Source of the DNA: CAZUSO01 sp964622775
GTDB taxonomy: Bacteria > Bacteroidota > Bacteroidia > Chitinophagales > Chitinophagaceae
Length of the DNA: 40,067 nucleotides
Assembly: GCA_964622775.1 (NCBI GenBank)
Contig: CAZUSO010000025.1
Location: forward strand, 1 to 40,067
Direction: 5' to 3'
A program made the position numbers and the translations under genes. The notes under the pieces are model-generated. The model was not told the origin of the DNA, ran no database searches, and worked only from the letters and a program-made list of their open reading frames with translations. Below, in pieces: positions 17,973-26,201 of this stretch. Numbering within the stretch: the first letter of the stretch is position 1; each line of letters starts with the position of its first letter.

Positions 17973-18644
17973 TCAAATCCAGAAAAAAAGAAACTTCTTC
18001 TTCACCCGTACCTTAAGCATACGCTGGTCTTCATCAGGCCGATCGGCGCCGTTGCGGGGCACATTCACAATCTTATCTACGACATCCATTCCCTTCGTTA
18101 CTTCACCATATACAGTATAGCCATGATCCAGATGCGGGGTGCCTCCAATGGTTTTGTAGGTTTCCCGTTGTTCAGCCGTGAAAGGCTTGCCGTTTCTTTT
18201 TTCCAGGTTATCCAGCTCGGTATCGGTGAATTTTTTACCCACCACAATATAAAACTGGCAACCGGAACTTGCCTTTTGAGGGTTGTTGTCCCTGGCAGCG
18301 GCCAATGCGCCCCGCTTGTGATAATATGCGTCAACAAACTCCGCAGGCACGGTATAGCCTATATCGCCGCCACCGAGCATCTTATCTTTCGGGGCGTTTT
18401 TGGAATCCGGATCACCACCCTGTATCATAAATTCGGGAATGACCCGGTGAAAAAGCGTACTGTCGTAAAAATGCGCCTTAGCTAATTTCACAAAATTGTC
18501 GCGGTGCTGCGGGGTCTTGTCATAAAGCACCAGCGATATTTTCCCGTATGTTGTGGTGATGATTGCCCTGTACTTTTGAGCAGCGGCCGGGAAAGCCATA
18601 CAAACCGCCAGTAAGGCGCATAACAGGAGTTTTTTCCTTTGCAT
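17973..18644 (-). CDS. Exported cyclophilin-type peptidyl-prolyl isomerase
   Basis: Catalyses cis-trans isomerisation of X-Pro bonds, here in the periplasm. The 223-residue protein has a signal peptide (residues 1-22, ending AFPAAAQ) and a cyclophilin domain from about 25 to 210. Its motifs are TLFHRVIPEFMIQGGDP (catalytic Arg in FHRV), SSGCQFYIVV and HLDHGYTVYGEV. An insertion of about 25 residues around ELDNLEKRNGKPFTAEQRE is common in Bacteroidota members. First gene of a two-gene unit with the DUF2400 gene. Confidence 0.92.
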   Translation of the reverse strand: MQRKKLLLCALLAVCMAFPAAAQKYRAIITTTYGKISLVLYDKTPQHRDNFVKLAKAHFYDSTLFHRVIPEFMIQGGDPDSKNAPKDKMLGGGDIGYTVPAEFVDAYYHKRGALAAARDNNPQKASSGCQFYIVVGKKFTDTELDNLEKRNGKPFTAEQRETYKTIGGTPHLDHGYTVYGEVTKGMDVVDKIVNVPRNGADRPDEDQRMLKVRVKKKFLFFWI

Positions 18645-18783
18645 ATATTAAGATTTAAAACATTATACAAAATGGTATTATACCCGTCTTTTTCGGAACA
18701 CTGCTGTTTCCTACATAAAATTCCGGTATTTTTCCGTCTTTAAAATTTTGGCAAATGTAAAAAAAATCATTGCAGGAATACGC

Positions 18784-18791
18784 TACCTTTG
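18784..18791 (+). promoter_or_regulatory. -7 box for the DUF4290 gene
   Basis: TACCTTTG, a perfect TAnnTTTG, ends five bases before the ATG at 18797, so the mRNA is predicted to be leaderless. No well-spaced -33 element is apparent. Confidence 0.6.
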
Positions 18792-18796
18792 CAGGG

Positions 18797-19438
18797 ATGA
18801 AATATAATACTTCGAGAAGTCAGTTAGTCATGCCTGAATACGGGCGCAATATTCAATGTATGGTGGATTATCTGCGCACCATAGAAGACCCGGAGAAAAG
18901 ACAAAAAAACGCCCAGTCCATTATCGAACTAATGGGGGTGCTGAATCCGCATCTGAAGAATGTGGAAGATTTCCGGCATAAACTTTGGGATCACCTTTAC
19001 CTGATCGCCGATTTCGACCTGGATGTTCGCTCACCATATCCTACTCCGACCCGCGAAAAGCTTACCCGCCAACCCACACCGCTGGAATATCCTAAAAAAG
19101 GCAGCTATCACATGCATCTTGGTAAGAACCTGATGACTCTGATGAATAAGGCCATAGCGGAACCCGATGCCGAGAAAAAGGCCGGTCTCACACAGGTGAT
19201 TGTTTACTATATGAAGCTGGCTTATACCAACTGGCATAAGGAGCTGGCTCATGATGATGTGATCAAGGATGAACTTAAAATCCTCTCCAATGGCCAACTT
19301 GATTTTACCACGGCTAACTTTAAAGTACACTTTACCGCCAATCACAATCATAGCAATAAAAAGCGCAACGGCAAGAACAACAACAATAACCGTAATGCGC
19401 ATTTTAATAAGAACCGCAAAAGCAATAAAAGAAAATAA
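18797..19438 (+). CDS. DUF4290 domain-containing protein
   Basis: A 213-residue cytosolic protein of the Bacteroidota-specific DUF4290 family, function unknown. The start at 18797 (MKYNTSRSQLVMPEYGRN) is the family N terminus. An in-frame ATG at 18770 lies upstream of the promoter box and is rejected. The conserved helical core runs to about residue 170 (NIQCMVDYLRTIEDPEKR, LMGVLNPHLK, LWDHLYLIADFDLDVRSPYP). The final 35 residues are an Asn/Lys/Arg/His-rich tail, probably disordered and possibly RNA-binding; that last point is inference. A strong terminator follows. Confidence 0.92.
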   Translation: MKYNTSRSQLVMPEYGRNIQCMVDYLRTIEDPEKRQKNAQSIIELMGVLNPHLKNVEDFRHKLWDHLYLIADFDLDVRSPYPTPTREKLTRQPTPLEYPKKGSYHMHLGKNLMTLMNKAIAEPDAEKKAGLTQVIVYYMKLAYTNWHKELAHDDVIKDELKILSNGQLDFTTANFKVHFTANHNHSNKKRNGKNNNNNRNAHFNKNRKSNKRK

Positions 19439-19482
19439 GTCCGGTATATTTTGCCCGGAAAAACGAAACCGTTTTGCCGAAT

Positions 19483-19521
19483 AAAAATCCGGTATCTGCA
19501 TGGTACAGATACCGGATTTTT
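19483..19521. terminator. Bidirectional terminator between the DUF4290 gene and nadA
   Basis: A perfect 16-bp stem (19483-19498 with 19506-19521) and 7-base loop. The ends are AAAAA/TTTTT, serving the convergent DUF4290 (+) and nadA (-) transcripts. Confidence 0.88.
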
Positions 19522-19546
19522 CTTTGCTCATTTTTACCAAAAAAAT

Positions 19547-20560
19547 TCACAAACCCAGTTGTGCGCTTAGCTCAAGCATCCGGTCGATAGATTTCCTGGC
19601 GGCAATCCGCAAATGCTCTTCCATCAGGATTTCCGGCTGCTCGTATTCCATACAGAGATATAATTTTTCCAGCGTATTGCGTTTCATGTGCGGACAATCA
19701 TTGCAGGCGCAATTAGTTTCCGGAGGGGCTGCAATTAACGTTTTATGAGGTGCGTTTTTTTGCATCTGGTAAAGAATTCCGGCTTCTGTGGCCACAATAA
19801 ACTCTTTCGCTTCATCTTGCTCCACAAATTTCAACAACTGCGAGGTTGACCCGATAAAATCTGCCACTTTCAGCACCTGATCTTCACATTCCGGATGCGC
19901 AATAATTTTTGATCCGGGATGTTGTGCCTTGAGACGAACGATCTTTTCCAGGGAAAATATTTCGTGAACCATGCAGGCGCCGTTCCACAGCACCATATTA
20001 CGTCCGGATGCTTTATTGATGTATGCGCCTAAGTTTTTGTCCGGCGCAAAAATAATTTTTTGTTCCGGCGGTAAGGTGTCCACAATCAATTTTGCGTTAG
20101 ATGAAGTGCAAATGATATCGCTCAGCGCTTTAATGCCTGCACTGCAATTGATATACGAGATAACGATATGGTCGGGATGTTCCGCCTTAAATTTTGCAAA
20201 GGCATCGGGCGGACAACTATCGCTCAGAGAGCAACCCGCATTCAGATCCGGCAGCAATACCTTTTTATGCGGATTAAGAATCTTCGCAGTTTCCGCCATG
20301 AAATGCACGCCGGCAAAGACGATGATATCGGCATCGGTTTTAGCCGCCTGTTGTGCCAGGCCGAGGCTGTCTCCGATAAAATCCGCCACATCCTGAATAT
20401 CCGGCTCCTGATAATAATGGGCAAGCAGCACCATGTTTTTTTCTTTTTTCAACCAGGCTATTGCTTCAAATAAATCAAGAGCCGGATCGATTTCTATGTC
20501 CAGAAAGCCTTTGGTGCGAATGTCTTGTGTAGCCTGTTCCAATGCTGAATATGCTTCCAT
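19547..20560 (-). CDS. nadA: Quinolinate synthase A
   Basis: Condenses iminoaspartate with dihydroxyacetone phosphate to quinolinate in NAD biosynthesis; an oxygen-sensitive [4Fe-4S] enzyme. 337 residues, normal length. The three cluster Cys are present: Cys110 (LNAGCSLSDSCP), Cys196 (NGACMVHE) and Cys289 in the C-terminal CACNDC. Substrate motifs AHYYQEPDIQDVADFIGDSL, FAGVHFMAETAKIL and VATEAGILYQM are intact. The partner genes nadB and nadC are not in the window. It is divergent from a PorP/SprF gene with a shared promoter element. Confidence 0.96.
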   Translation of the reverse strand: MEAYSALEQATQDIRTKGFLDIEIDPALDLFEAIAWLKKEKNMVLLAHYYQEPDIQDVADFIGDSLGLAQQAAKTDADIIVFAGVHFMAETAKILNPHKKVLLPDLNAGCSLSDSCPPDAFAKFKAEHPDHIVISYINCSAGIKALSDIICTSSNAKLIVDTLPPEQKIIFAPDKNLGAYINKASGRNMVLWNGACMVHEIFSLEKIVRLKAQHPGSKIIAHPECEDQVLKVADFIGSTSQLLKFVEQDEAKEFIVATEAGILYQMQKNAPHKTLIAAPPETNCACNDCPHMKRNTLEKLYLCMEYEQPEILMEEHLRIAARKSIDRMLELSAQLGL

Positions 20561-20650
20561 ACCTTATGATTTTATGCCCATCTTCGATTACGTCAGACAA
20601 AGTTCGTTTAATATTCTGAAAAACTCCTTAGGTACGAAAGGATATAGCCA

Positions 20651-20664
20651 CAAAATTACTTTTG
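20651..20664. promoter_or_regulatory. Overlapping back-to-back -7 boxes for nadA and the PorP/SprF gene
   Basis: CAAAATTACTTTTG holds two perfect TAnnTTTG boxes on opposite strands: TAATTTTG on the minus strand (20658-20651) for nadA, and TACTTTTG on the plus strand (20657-20664) for the PorP/SprF gene. They share the central TA. Leaders of about 85 bases (nadA) and 65 bases (PorP) are predicted. Two polymerases could not occupy this site at once. Confidence 0.6.
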
Positions 20665-20734
20665 TTCGATTTTATTATTACCTTTATTTCAGTATAGCTA
20701 GACATCGTTCAAAATTTAGCTGTTTTTGATAAAT

Positions 20735-21763
20735 ATGAGAAGCACAGGCTTACGCTATCGGATATTTATTGTTTGTTTGTTAGGCTCAGGCATTGCTGCC
20801 TCTGCTCAGGATTTGCATTTTTCACAATACTTTAATGCACCTATGCTGCAAAGTCCGGCTAATACGGCATTGATGCCGGAAAGCGATTACCGGGCCGGCA
20901 TTAATTACCGCACGCAATGGGGCGCCATTCCGGTACCCTTCAATACCTTCTCCGCTTATGCGGATATGCAATTATTGCGCAACCGCAATGTCACCAACTG
21001 GATGGGCATAGGAGTAGCTTTTTTTAGTGATCGTGCCGGCGATGGCGATTTAGCGCTGACAAAAGGTATGGTGAACCTGGCTTACCACGTTCAGCTGGAC
21101 GATGCTAATATGCTGTCCGTCGGATTGTGCGCCGGCTATGCACAACGCAGTATTGATATCGGAAAGCTCTCCTTTGACGTGCAATGGGACGGATTCAAAT
21201 TTAACCGGGACTTAGTGAACGGTGAATCGAGCGCCATTGCAAAATCTGCCTATATGGATATGGGCGCAGGCGTGAACTATTCCTATTTCCCCAATGAAGC
21301 CCTTTATGTAAAATTCGGTGTAGGGCTGATGCATATCAACCGGCCGGAGGAGAGCCTCCTGAAAAATACAGACAACCGGATTGGTATGCGTCCTACGGGC
21401 ATGATTGATGCCCTCATAAAACTTAACTCCGGCTGGATTGCCAATCCATCCGTATATTATACGCAGCAAAAAGGCGCATCGGAAATCATGTTTGGCTCGC
21501 AATTCAGTTGCAATGTCAGCCCTTCGGAACAAAAGCCCAACTCGTTGTATATAGGCGCTTATTACCGCTCGGGAGATGCCATCATCGCACTTGCCGGGTT
21601 TGAATGGCAGCAAATACGGGTTGTAGGCACTTATGACATTACGGTTTCGGGACTCAGCACCGCCAATGGCGGGAACGGAGCATTTGAAGTTTCTATCTCT
21701 TATCAGGGGATATTTGGAGCCAACTCTATTGACCGGAATGCCTATAGTTGCCCACGCTTCTGA
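20735..21763 (+). CDS. PorP/SprF family outer-membrane protein
   Basis: A 342-residue outer-membrane beta-barrel of the PorP/SprF family. Members either anchor type IX secretion substrates with type B sorting domains or take part in T9SS and gliding. The start at 20735 is an ATG; a TTG nine bases earlier is less likely. A signal peptide (to about residue 25) ends IAASAQ. Then comes the hallmark QDLHFSQYFNAPMLQSPANTAL, YRAGINYRTQWGAIPVPFNTFSAYAD, and repeated amphipathic strands to the C terminus. No type B CTD adhesin lies adjacent, so its partner is elsewhere. Confidence 0.92.
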   Translation: MRSTGLRYRIFIVCLLGSGIAASAQDLHFSQYFNAPMLQSPANTALMPESDYRAGINYRTQWGAIPVPFNTFSAYADMQLLRNRNVTNWMGIGVAFFSDRAGDGDLALTKGMVNLAYHVQLDDANMLSVGLCAGYAQRSIDIGKLSFDVQWDGFKFNRDLVNGESSAIAKSAYMDMGAGVNYSYFPNEALYVKFGVGLMHINRPEESLLKNTDNRIGMRPTGMIDALIKLNSGWIANPSVYYTQQKGASEIMFGSQFSCNVSPSEQKPNSLYIGAYYRSGDAIIALAGFEWQQIRVVGTYDITVSGLSTANGGNGAFEVSISYQGIFGANSIDRNAYSCPRF

Positions 21764-21806
21764 CATTTTTTTTATAAAAAAATTTTCTTTTTGTATCAGC
21801 ATTACT

Positions 21807-21814
21807 TATTTTTG
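21807..21814 (+). promoter_or_regulatory. -7 box for the OmpR-type regulator
   Basis: TATTTTTG, a perfect TAnnTTTG, ends 20 bases before the ATG at 21835, giving a short leader. Confidence 0.5.
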
Positions 21815-21834
21815 GAAAACATAACGTATAATTT

Positions 21835-22539
21835 ATGGAAATAGAAAAATCAAAAATCTTGTTGGTTGAAGATGATACCAACTTAGGACAGGTACTTAAA
21901 AATTATTTAGAACTGCACGACTATGTCGTAGAACTGTGCAGGGACGGCATATTGGGTCTGGCTGCCTTTCGAAGAGAAAAATACGATCTTTGTCTGCTGG
22001 ACGTTATGATGCCAAACATGGATGGGTTTACCTTAGCCGAGGAGATCCGGAATGTAGATCCCGATGTTCCCCTCTTCTTCCTGTCGGCACGTAGCATGAA
22101 GGAGGATCTCCTTCAGGGCTACAAATTAGGCGCGGACGATTATATCACCAAGCCCTTTGACAGCGATGTGTTGCTGCATAAAATAAAAGCCGTATTGAAA
22201 CGTAATCAGGAGATTCAGGAAAAAAATCCTGTGCAGATCGAATTTAAGATTGGTGACTTCAGCTTTAACAGCCGTCTCCGCCTTTTAAAACATAAAGATC
22301 ACGATGAGATCACCTTGTCTCCTAAAGAAAATGCGCTCTTGCAGATGCTTTGTGAATTCAAAAACGATTTGCTGCCGAGAGAGCAGGCTTTAAAGCGTAT
22401 CTGGGGAAGTGATACCTACTTCAACGGAAGAAGTATGGATGTTTATATTGCCAAGCTTCGTAAATATTTGAGCGATGACGATAAGGTAAGTATCGTAAAT
22501 ATTCATGGTAACGGCTTCCGCCTGGTAGTACCAAACTAA
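21835..22539 (+). CDS. OmpR/RprY-type response regulator transcription factor
   Basis: A two-component transcription factor of 234 residues. The receiver domain (residues 7-120) has Glu12/Asp13/Asp14, phosphoacceptor Asp56 in LLDVMMPNMDG, FLSARS, and Lys in YITKPFDSDVLL. The segment LSARSMKEDLLQGYKLGADDY is typical of the Bacteroidota RprY lineage. The DNA-binding winged helix (about 135-232) includes LSPKENALLQMLCE, SMDVYIAKLRKYL and GNGFRL. No histidine kinase is adjacent, so it is an orphan in this locus. A hairpin terminator follows. Confidence 0.92.
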   Translation: MEIEKSKILLVEDDTNLGQVLKNYLELHDYVVELCRDGILGLAAFRREKYDLCLLDVMMPNMDGFTLAEEIRNVDPDVPLFFLSARSMKEDLLQGYKLGADDYITKPFDSDVLLHKIKAVLKRNQEIQEKNPVQIEFKIGDFSFNSRLRLLKHKDHDEITLSPKENALLQMLCEFKNDLLPREQALKRIWGSDTYFNGRSMDVYIAKLRKYLSDDDKVSIVNIHGNGFRLVVPN

Positions 22540-22564
22540 GATTAATTGCTTTCATCATAACATG

Positions 22565-22614
22565 TGTATTCAAAAATCGCCTTCGATTAAGTTCAGGGCG
22601 GTTTTTTGAATACA
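22565..22614. terminator. Hairpin terminator after the response regulator
   Basis: An imperfect stem pairs TGTATTCAAAAA (22565-22576) plus CGCC with GGCG and TTTTTGAATACA (22603-22614). It lies 25 bases past the stop codon, with a U-run in the distal arm. Confidence 0.65.
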
Positions 22615-22888
22615 ATGAAATAGGGTATGATAAAAGAAAAGATAGAAGTGATATTTACGCAAGCCCCTGCTGTGGCTTCAATTTTTATCCGCATAAAAAT
22701 CGCAGGCTCCAAAGCAGGCCAAATAATCTTTCAAGGTTCCCGATTGTTGGTTTTTTTATTGTAAATGATAAAATAAAATCACACCATACCACACACGGCT
22801 GTTCATCAAAGCACCTGGATTAAATTGTATGCGTGAGGAATCAATGCGGAATTTTTGTTCTCGTTTTTCGGGATCCCAATAAAAAAAG
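22615..22888. other. Long leader/intergenic region upstream of paaA
   Basis: About 270 bases between the regulator's terminator and the paaA -7 box. A 45-codon frame (22627-22764) opens with an ATG but shows no convincing family. No repeat shared with the rest of the window was found, and no riboswitch was recognised. Confidence 0.4.
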
Positions 22889-22896
22889 TATCTTTG
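22889..22896 (+). promoter_or_regulatory. -7 box for paaA
   Basis: TATCTTTG is a perfect TAnnTTTG, 25 bases before the ATG at 22922. It gives the gene its own promoter independent of the upstream regulator. Confidence 0.55.
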
Positions 22897-22921
22897 TTTT
22901 AGTTAAAAAAATAAATGAGTT

Positions 22922-23872
22922 ATGGGAACGGCCTCATTGGAACAAGCGTTCCAGGACAAGATTGACCAGGAATTGCGCATAGAGCCGAAGGACTGGATGC
23001 CGGAAAAATACCGGCAAACCTTAATCCGGCAGATATCACAACATGCACACAGCGAAATTGTCGGGATGCTGCCCGAAGGCAACTGGATTACCCGTGCTCC
23101 TTCACTGCGCCGGAAGGCTGTATTGCTGGCTAAGGTGCAGGATGAGGCAGGTCATGGCTTATATCTATACAGCGCGGCAGAAACGCTGGGCGTTTCCCGC
23201 GACCAGATGCTTGGCCAACTGCATTCCGGCGCTGCCAAATATTCTTCTATCTTTAATTATCCGACCATAACCTGGGCTGATATGGGCGCTATTGGCTGGT
23301 TAGTTGACGGCGCTGCCATTATGAATCAGGTTCCTTTGTGCCGGTGTTCCTATGGGCCTTACAGCCGGGCCATGATCCGGGTTTGCAAGGAAGAAAGTTT
23401 TCACCAGCGCCAGGGTTATGAAATCATGCTCACCCTGAGCAAAGGCACGGAAGTACAGCGCAAAATGGCTCAGGATGCGCTTAACAGGTGGTGGTGGCCT
23501 TCCATTATGATGTTTGGCCCCTCAGATGGAGACAGTCCCCATTCTGTCCAAAGTATGAAATGGAAAATCAAACGGTTCAGCAATGATGAGTTGCGCCAGA
23601 AGTTTATTGATGTTACCGTAGAACAGGCGGCTATCCTGGGTCTGACCATTCCCGATCCGGATTTAAAATGGAATGAGGAACGCGGCCATTATGATCATGG
23701 CCCGATTAACTGGGACGAATTTTGGGATGTGGTGAAGGGCAATGGCCCTTGCAATAAAGAACGCCTCGCTGCCCGAAAGAAGGCCTGGGAAGATGGTGCC
23801 TGGGTACGGGAAGCCGCTGTTGCCAATGCAGAAAAAAGGGCGACACGCAGGCTTGCCGGTAAGGCAGCCTGA
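22922..23872 (+). CDS. paaA: 1,2-phenylacetyl-CoA epoxidase catalytic subunit PaaA
   Basis: Diiron oxygenase subunit that epoxidises the ring of phenylacetyl-CoA in the aerobic hybrid pathway. The 316 residues closely follow E. coli PaaA. Shared segments include EPKDWMPEKYRQTLIRQI, HAHSEIVGMLPEGNWITRAP, LLAKVQDEAGHGLYLYSAAE, KYSSIFNYPT and CKEESFHQRQGYE. Diiron ligands are in place: Glu45, Glu75 and His78 (ExxH), Asp129, Glu158 and His161 (ExxH). The unusual point is context: no paaB, C, D, E, thioesterase or ligase gene is next to it. PaaA needs PaaC and PaaB for structure and activity in known complexes, so partners must be elsewhere. Confidence 0.95.
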   Translation: MGTASLEQAFQDKIDQELRIEPKDWMPEKYRQTLIRQISQHAHSEIVGMLPEGNWITRAPSLRRKAVLLAKVQDEAGHGLYLYSAAETLGVSRDQMLGQLHSGAAKYSSIFNYPTITWADMGAIGWLVDGAAIMNQVPLCRCSYGPYSRAMIRVCKEESFHQRQGYEIMLTLSKGTEVQRKMAQDALNRWWWPSIMMFGPSDGDSPHSVQSMKWKIKRFSNDELRQKFIDVTVEQAAILGLTIPDPDLKWNEERGHYDHGPINWDEFWDVVKGNGPCNKERLAARKKAWEDGAWVREAAVANAEKRATRRLAGKAA

Positions 23873-23939
23873 TAGCAGGCTTCGTTTATTGCTATTTAAA
23901 ATGTGGCTTCGCAGACCGTACCGCAAAAATGCAGCCAGT

Positions 23940-24018
23940 GTTAAGTAAAAAGTCAAAATGCAAAAGTAACGACAATCAATTTTGTGCAATTTGACGATAC
24001 AGACAAAATATGCTTAAC
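23940..24018 (-). repeat. Dispersed ~80-bp intergenic repeat, copy 2 (inverted)
   Basis: Begins GTTAAGTAAAAAGTCAAAATGCAAA and ends CAAAATATGCTTAAC, so its own ends are short inverted repeats (GTTAAG/CTTAAC). Its reverse complement matches 3226-3300 and 35159-35238 in both end blocks; the middle is divergent. It lies between paaA and the rmlC-like gene. Confidence 0.72.
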
Positions 24019-24080
24019 TCAGCAGAAATATTTTATTTGTATAAATTAGTACGTTCCGTGAGCAATTGAAAAATATTTTA

Positions 24081-24623
24081 ATGATGTTTCAATGGGATTC
24101 TTTGCCTTTGGCAGGAGCTTTCCGCATAACGCTTCCGGCATTTTATGATGAACGCGGATCGTTTGTCAAAACTTTTCACGCAGATGAATTTCAGGCTGCC
24201 GGCATTCCGTTTGAATTAAAAGAGAGCTATTTTTCTTTTTCCAAAAAAGATGTAATTCGCGGGATGCATTTTCAGTATCCCCCGTTTGATCATGCTAAGA
24301 TCGTATTCTGTCCGGCAGGCGCCATCCAGGATGTCCTGCTTGACCTGAGGCGGGGATCCGTAACATTCGGACAGTTTGTTTCGGGAGAATTATCGGCGCA
24401 AAACCATCAGGCATTTTTCATCCCCAGGGGATTTGCCCACGGCTTCAAAGCGCTTACGGATCAGGCGCAGACCAATTACTTAGTATCTTCAGTGTATAAC
24501 CGGCACAATGATGCCGGCATCCGCTATGACAGTTTCGGATTTGACTGGGGCGTACAGGAACCGGTAATTTCCCAAAGGGATCTCTCCTTCCCGGCTCTTT
24601 CCGACTGGAATCCGGTGTTTTAG
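24081..24623 (+). CDS. rfbC: dTDP-4-dehydrorhamnose 3,5-epimerase family protein
   Basis: A 180-residue cupin-type sugar-nucleotide epimerase of the RmlC family, normally the third step of dTDP-L-rhamnose synthesis. Features: DERGSFVKTFHADEF, the RGMHFQ motif containing the catalytic His, KIVFCPAGAIQDVLLDLRRGS, IPRGFAHGF, and YDSFGFDWG near the C terminus with the Asp/Trp region. The start is the ATG pair at 24081/24084; a TTG at 24066 is less likely. Other rml genes are absent here, and related epimerases act on other dTDP-hexoses, so the exact substrate is open. It converges on the RNase gene with only 24 bases between stops. Confidence 0.85.
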   Translation: MMFQWDSLPLAGAFRITLPAFYDERGSFVKTFHADEFQAAGIPFELKESYFSFSKKDVIRGMHFQYPPFDHAKIVFCPAGAIQDVLLDLRRGSVTFGQFVSGELSAQNHQAFFIPRGFAHGFKALTDQAQTNYLVSSVYNRHNDAGIRYDSFGFDWGVQEPVISQRDLSFPALSDWNPVF

Positions 24624-24647
24624 ATGCTTCCCGAGTATAAAGCGCCT

Positions 24648-26201
24648 TTATCGGAGCTTAATGATCTCTTCTGTCTTCCTGTCGAAGAAATGATATTCGG
24701 TAAGATGATAGCTGTTGTCGGCTTTGAGATGAAGCCAGGAACCATGTTTCCGGTACCATTTCCAGCGGATAGAGCTCCCCAGGCCACCATCCTTCAGGTA
24801 AGCGCGCAACATCGGATGCGAGCGCAGTGACAATTTGCGATGCCCCTGGCTGAGCAGATATTGAAAATCCTTCTCCAGCTCATCCGTTATCAGCAGGGAA
24901 GGCCCTATCTTGCCCGTGCCGTTGCAGGTGGGGCAAACCTCCGAAGTGGCAATATTGATTTCCGGTCGCAAACGCTGCCGGGTGATTTGCATCAGCCCGA
25001 ATTTGGAAACCGGCAGTAAAGTATGCCTTGCCCGGTCGCTCTGCATTACCTGATTCATCGTTTCATACAGCCTTCGCTTATTGTCGGGCAGCTTCATGTC
25101 AATGAAATCTATGATAATGATCCCTCCGATATCGCGAAGGCGCAACTGGCGCGCTATCTCTTCCGCTGCCTCTAAATTGGTTTTCAGGGCGCTTTCTTCC
25201 TGATTGCCATCGGCAGCTCTTGTGCCGCTGTTCACATCAATTACGTGCAGGGCTTCGGTATGCTCGATGATGAGGTAAGCGCCGCTGTGCATATTGACGG
25301 TTTTACCAAAGGAAGCTTTCACCTGTCTGGTGATACCGAAATGGTCAAAAATGGGCTGGCCGTTATTATAGTAATTTACAATTTCCTGTTTCTCCGGGGC
25401 GATACGGGAGATATAATCTTTGGTTTCTTTCAGGATGCCCTTATCATTTACCACCACACTCTGGAAGCTTTCATTGAGCAGGTCGCGCAGGATAGAAGTA
25501 GCCTTGCCCTGCTCGCTCAGAATGCGTTTGGGCGCTGCGGCGCCTTCCAGGTTTTGCTGAATGCTCTTCCACATTTGCTGTAGTTCCAGGAGATCCGTAT
25601 GCAGCTCGGCGGTATTTTTACCCTCTGCCGCCGTGCGCACAATAACCCCGAAATTTTTAGGGCGAATGCTTTCCACAATCTTTTGCAGCCGTTTTCGTTC
25701 TTCTGCGGAATGAATCTTCCGGGATACCGATACAAAATCATTAAAAGGAGTGAGTACTACGAAGCGTCCCGGCAGAGAAAGCTCGCAGCTCAGGCGGGGG
25801 CCTTTGGAAGATATAGGTTCTTTAAGAATCTGAACCAGAATTTCCGGCTTTCCATTAAAAACTTCCGTTATTTTTCCGGTTTTGACTATTTCAACTTCAT
25901 TTCGAAATTTTGAAAAATCAAAGTTGCCGGGACTTCGCATGGCAGATTGAGTAAATTTTACCAGCGAACGTATATATGGACTGAGGTCGGTATAGTGAAG
26001 AAATGCGTCTTTTTCGTACCCTACATCTACAAAGGCGGCATTTAAACCCGGCATCAGCTTTTTGACTTTCCCAAGATATAAATCACCAACTGCAAATGCT
26101 GAATTATTTTGTTCGTAATGTAACTCTACGAGCCTTTTATTTTCCAACAAAGCTATTTCTACTCCACTATCCGACGAATTGATAATCATTTCTTTGTTCA
26201 T
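24648..26201 (-). CDS. rng: Ribonuclease E/G family protein
   Basis: Single-strand-specific endoribonuclease acting in rRNA processing and mRNA decay. 517 residues from MNKEMIINSSDSG, the RNase G-like size without the long RNase E scaffold tail. An S1-like domain lies at about residues 36-135 (GDLYLGKVKKLMPGLNAAFVDVG). The catalytic Mg ligands Asp322 (IDVNSG) and Asp365 (IIIIDFIDM) are present. The zinc-link is Cys423/Cys426 in CPTCNGTG. An in-frame ATG 29 codons upstream would add MYFLISIEKR and a stretch unlike the family, so it is rejected. It converges with the rmlC-like gene. Confidence 0.94.
   Translation of the reverse strand: MNKEMIINSSDSGVEIALLENKRLVELHYEQNNSAFAVGDLYLGKVKKLMPGLNAAFVDVGYEKDAFLHYTDLSPYIRSLVKFTQSAMRSPGNFDFSKFRNEVEIVKTGKITEVFNGKPEILVQILKEPISSKGPRLSCELSLPGRFVVLTPFNDFVSVSRKIHSAEERKRLQKIVESIRPKNFGVIVRTAAEGKNTAELHTDLLELQQMWKSIQQNLEGAAAPKRILSEQGKATSILRDLLNESFQSVVVNDKGILKETKDYISRIAPEKQEIVNYYNNGQPIFDHFGITRQVKASFGKTVNMHSGAYLIIEHTEALHVIDVNSGTRAADGNQEESALKTNLEAAEEIARQLRLRDIGGIIIIDFIDMKLPDNKRRLYETMNQVMQSDRARHTLLPVSKFGLMQITRQRLRPEINIATSEVCPTCNGTGKIGPSLLITDELEKDFQYLLSQGHRKLSLRSHPMLRAYLKDGGLGSSIRWKWYRKHGSWLHLKADNSYHLTEYHFFDRKTEEIIKLR

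Noticed and set aside
22627..22764. 45-codon frame upstream of paaA, beginning MIKEKIEVIFTQAPA, faintly like a RidA N terminus.
   Set aside because: Resemblance stops after about 15 residues, no other frame continues it, and there is no promoter match; treated as chance.
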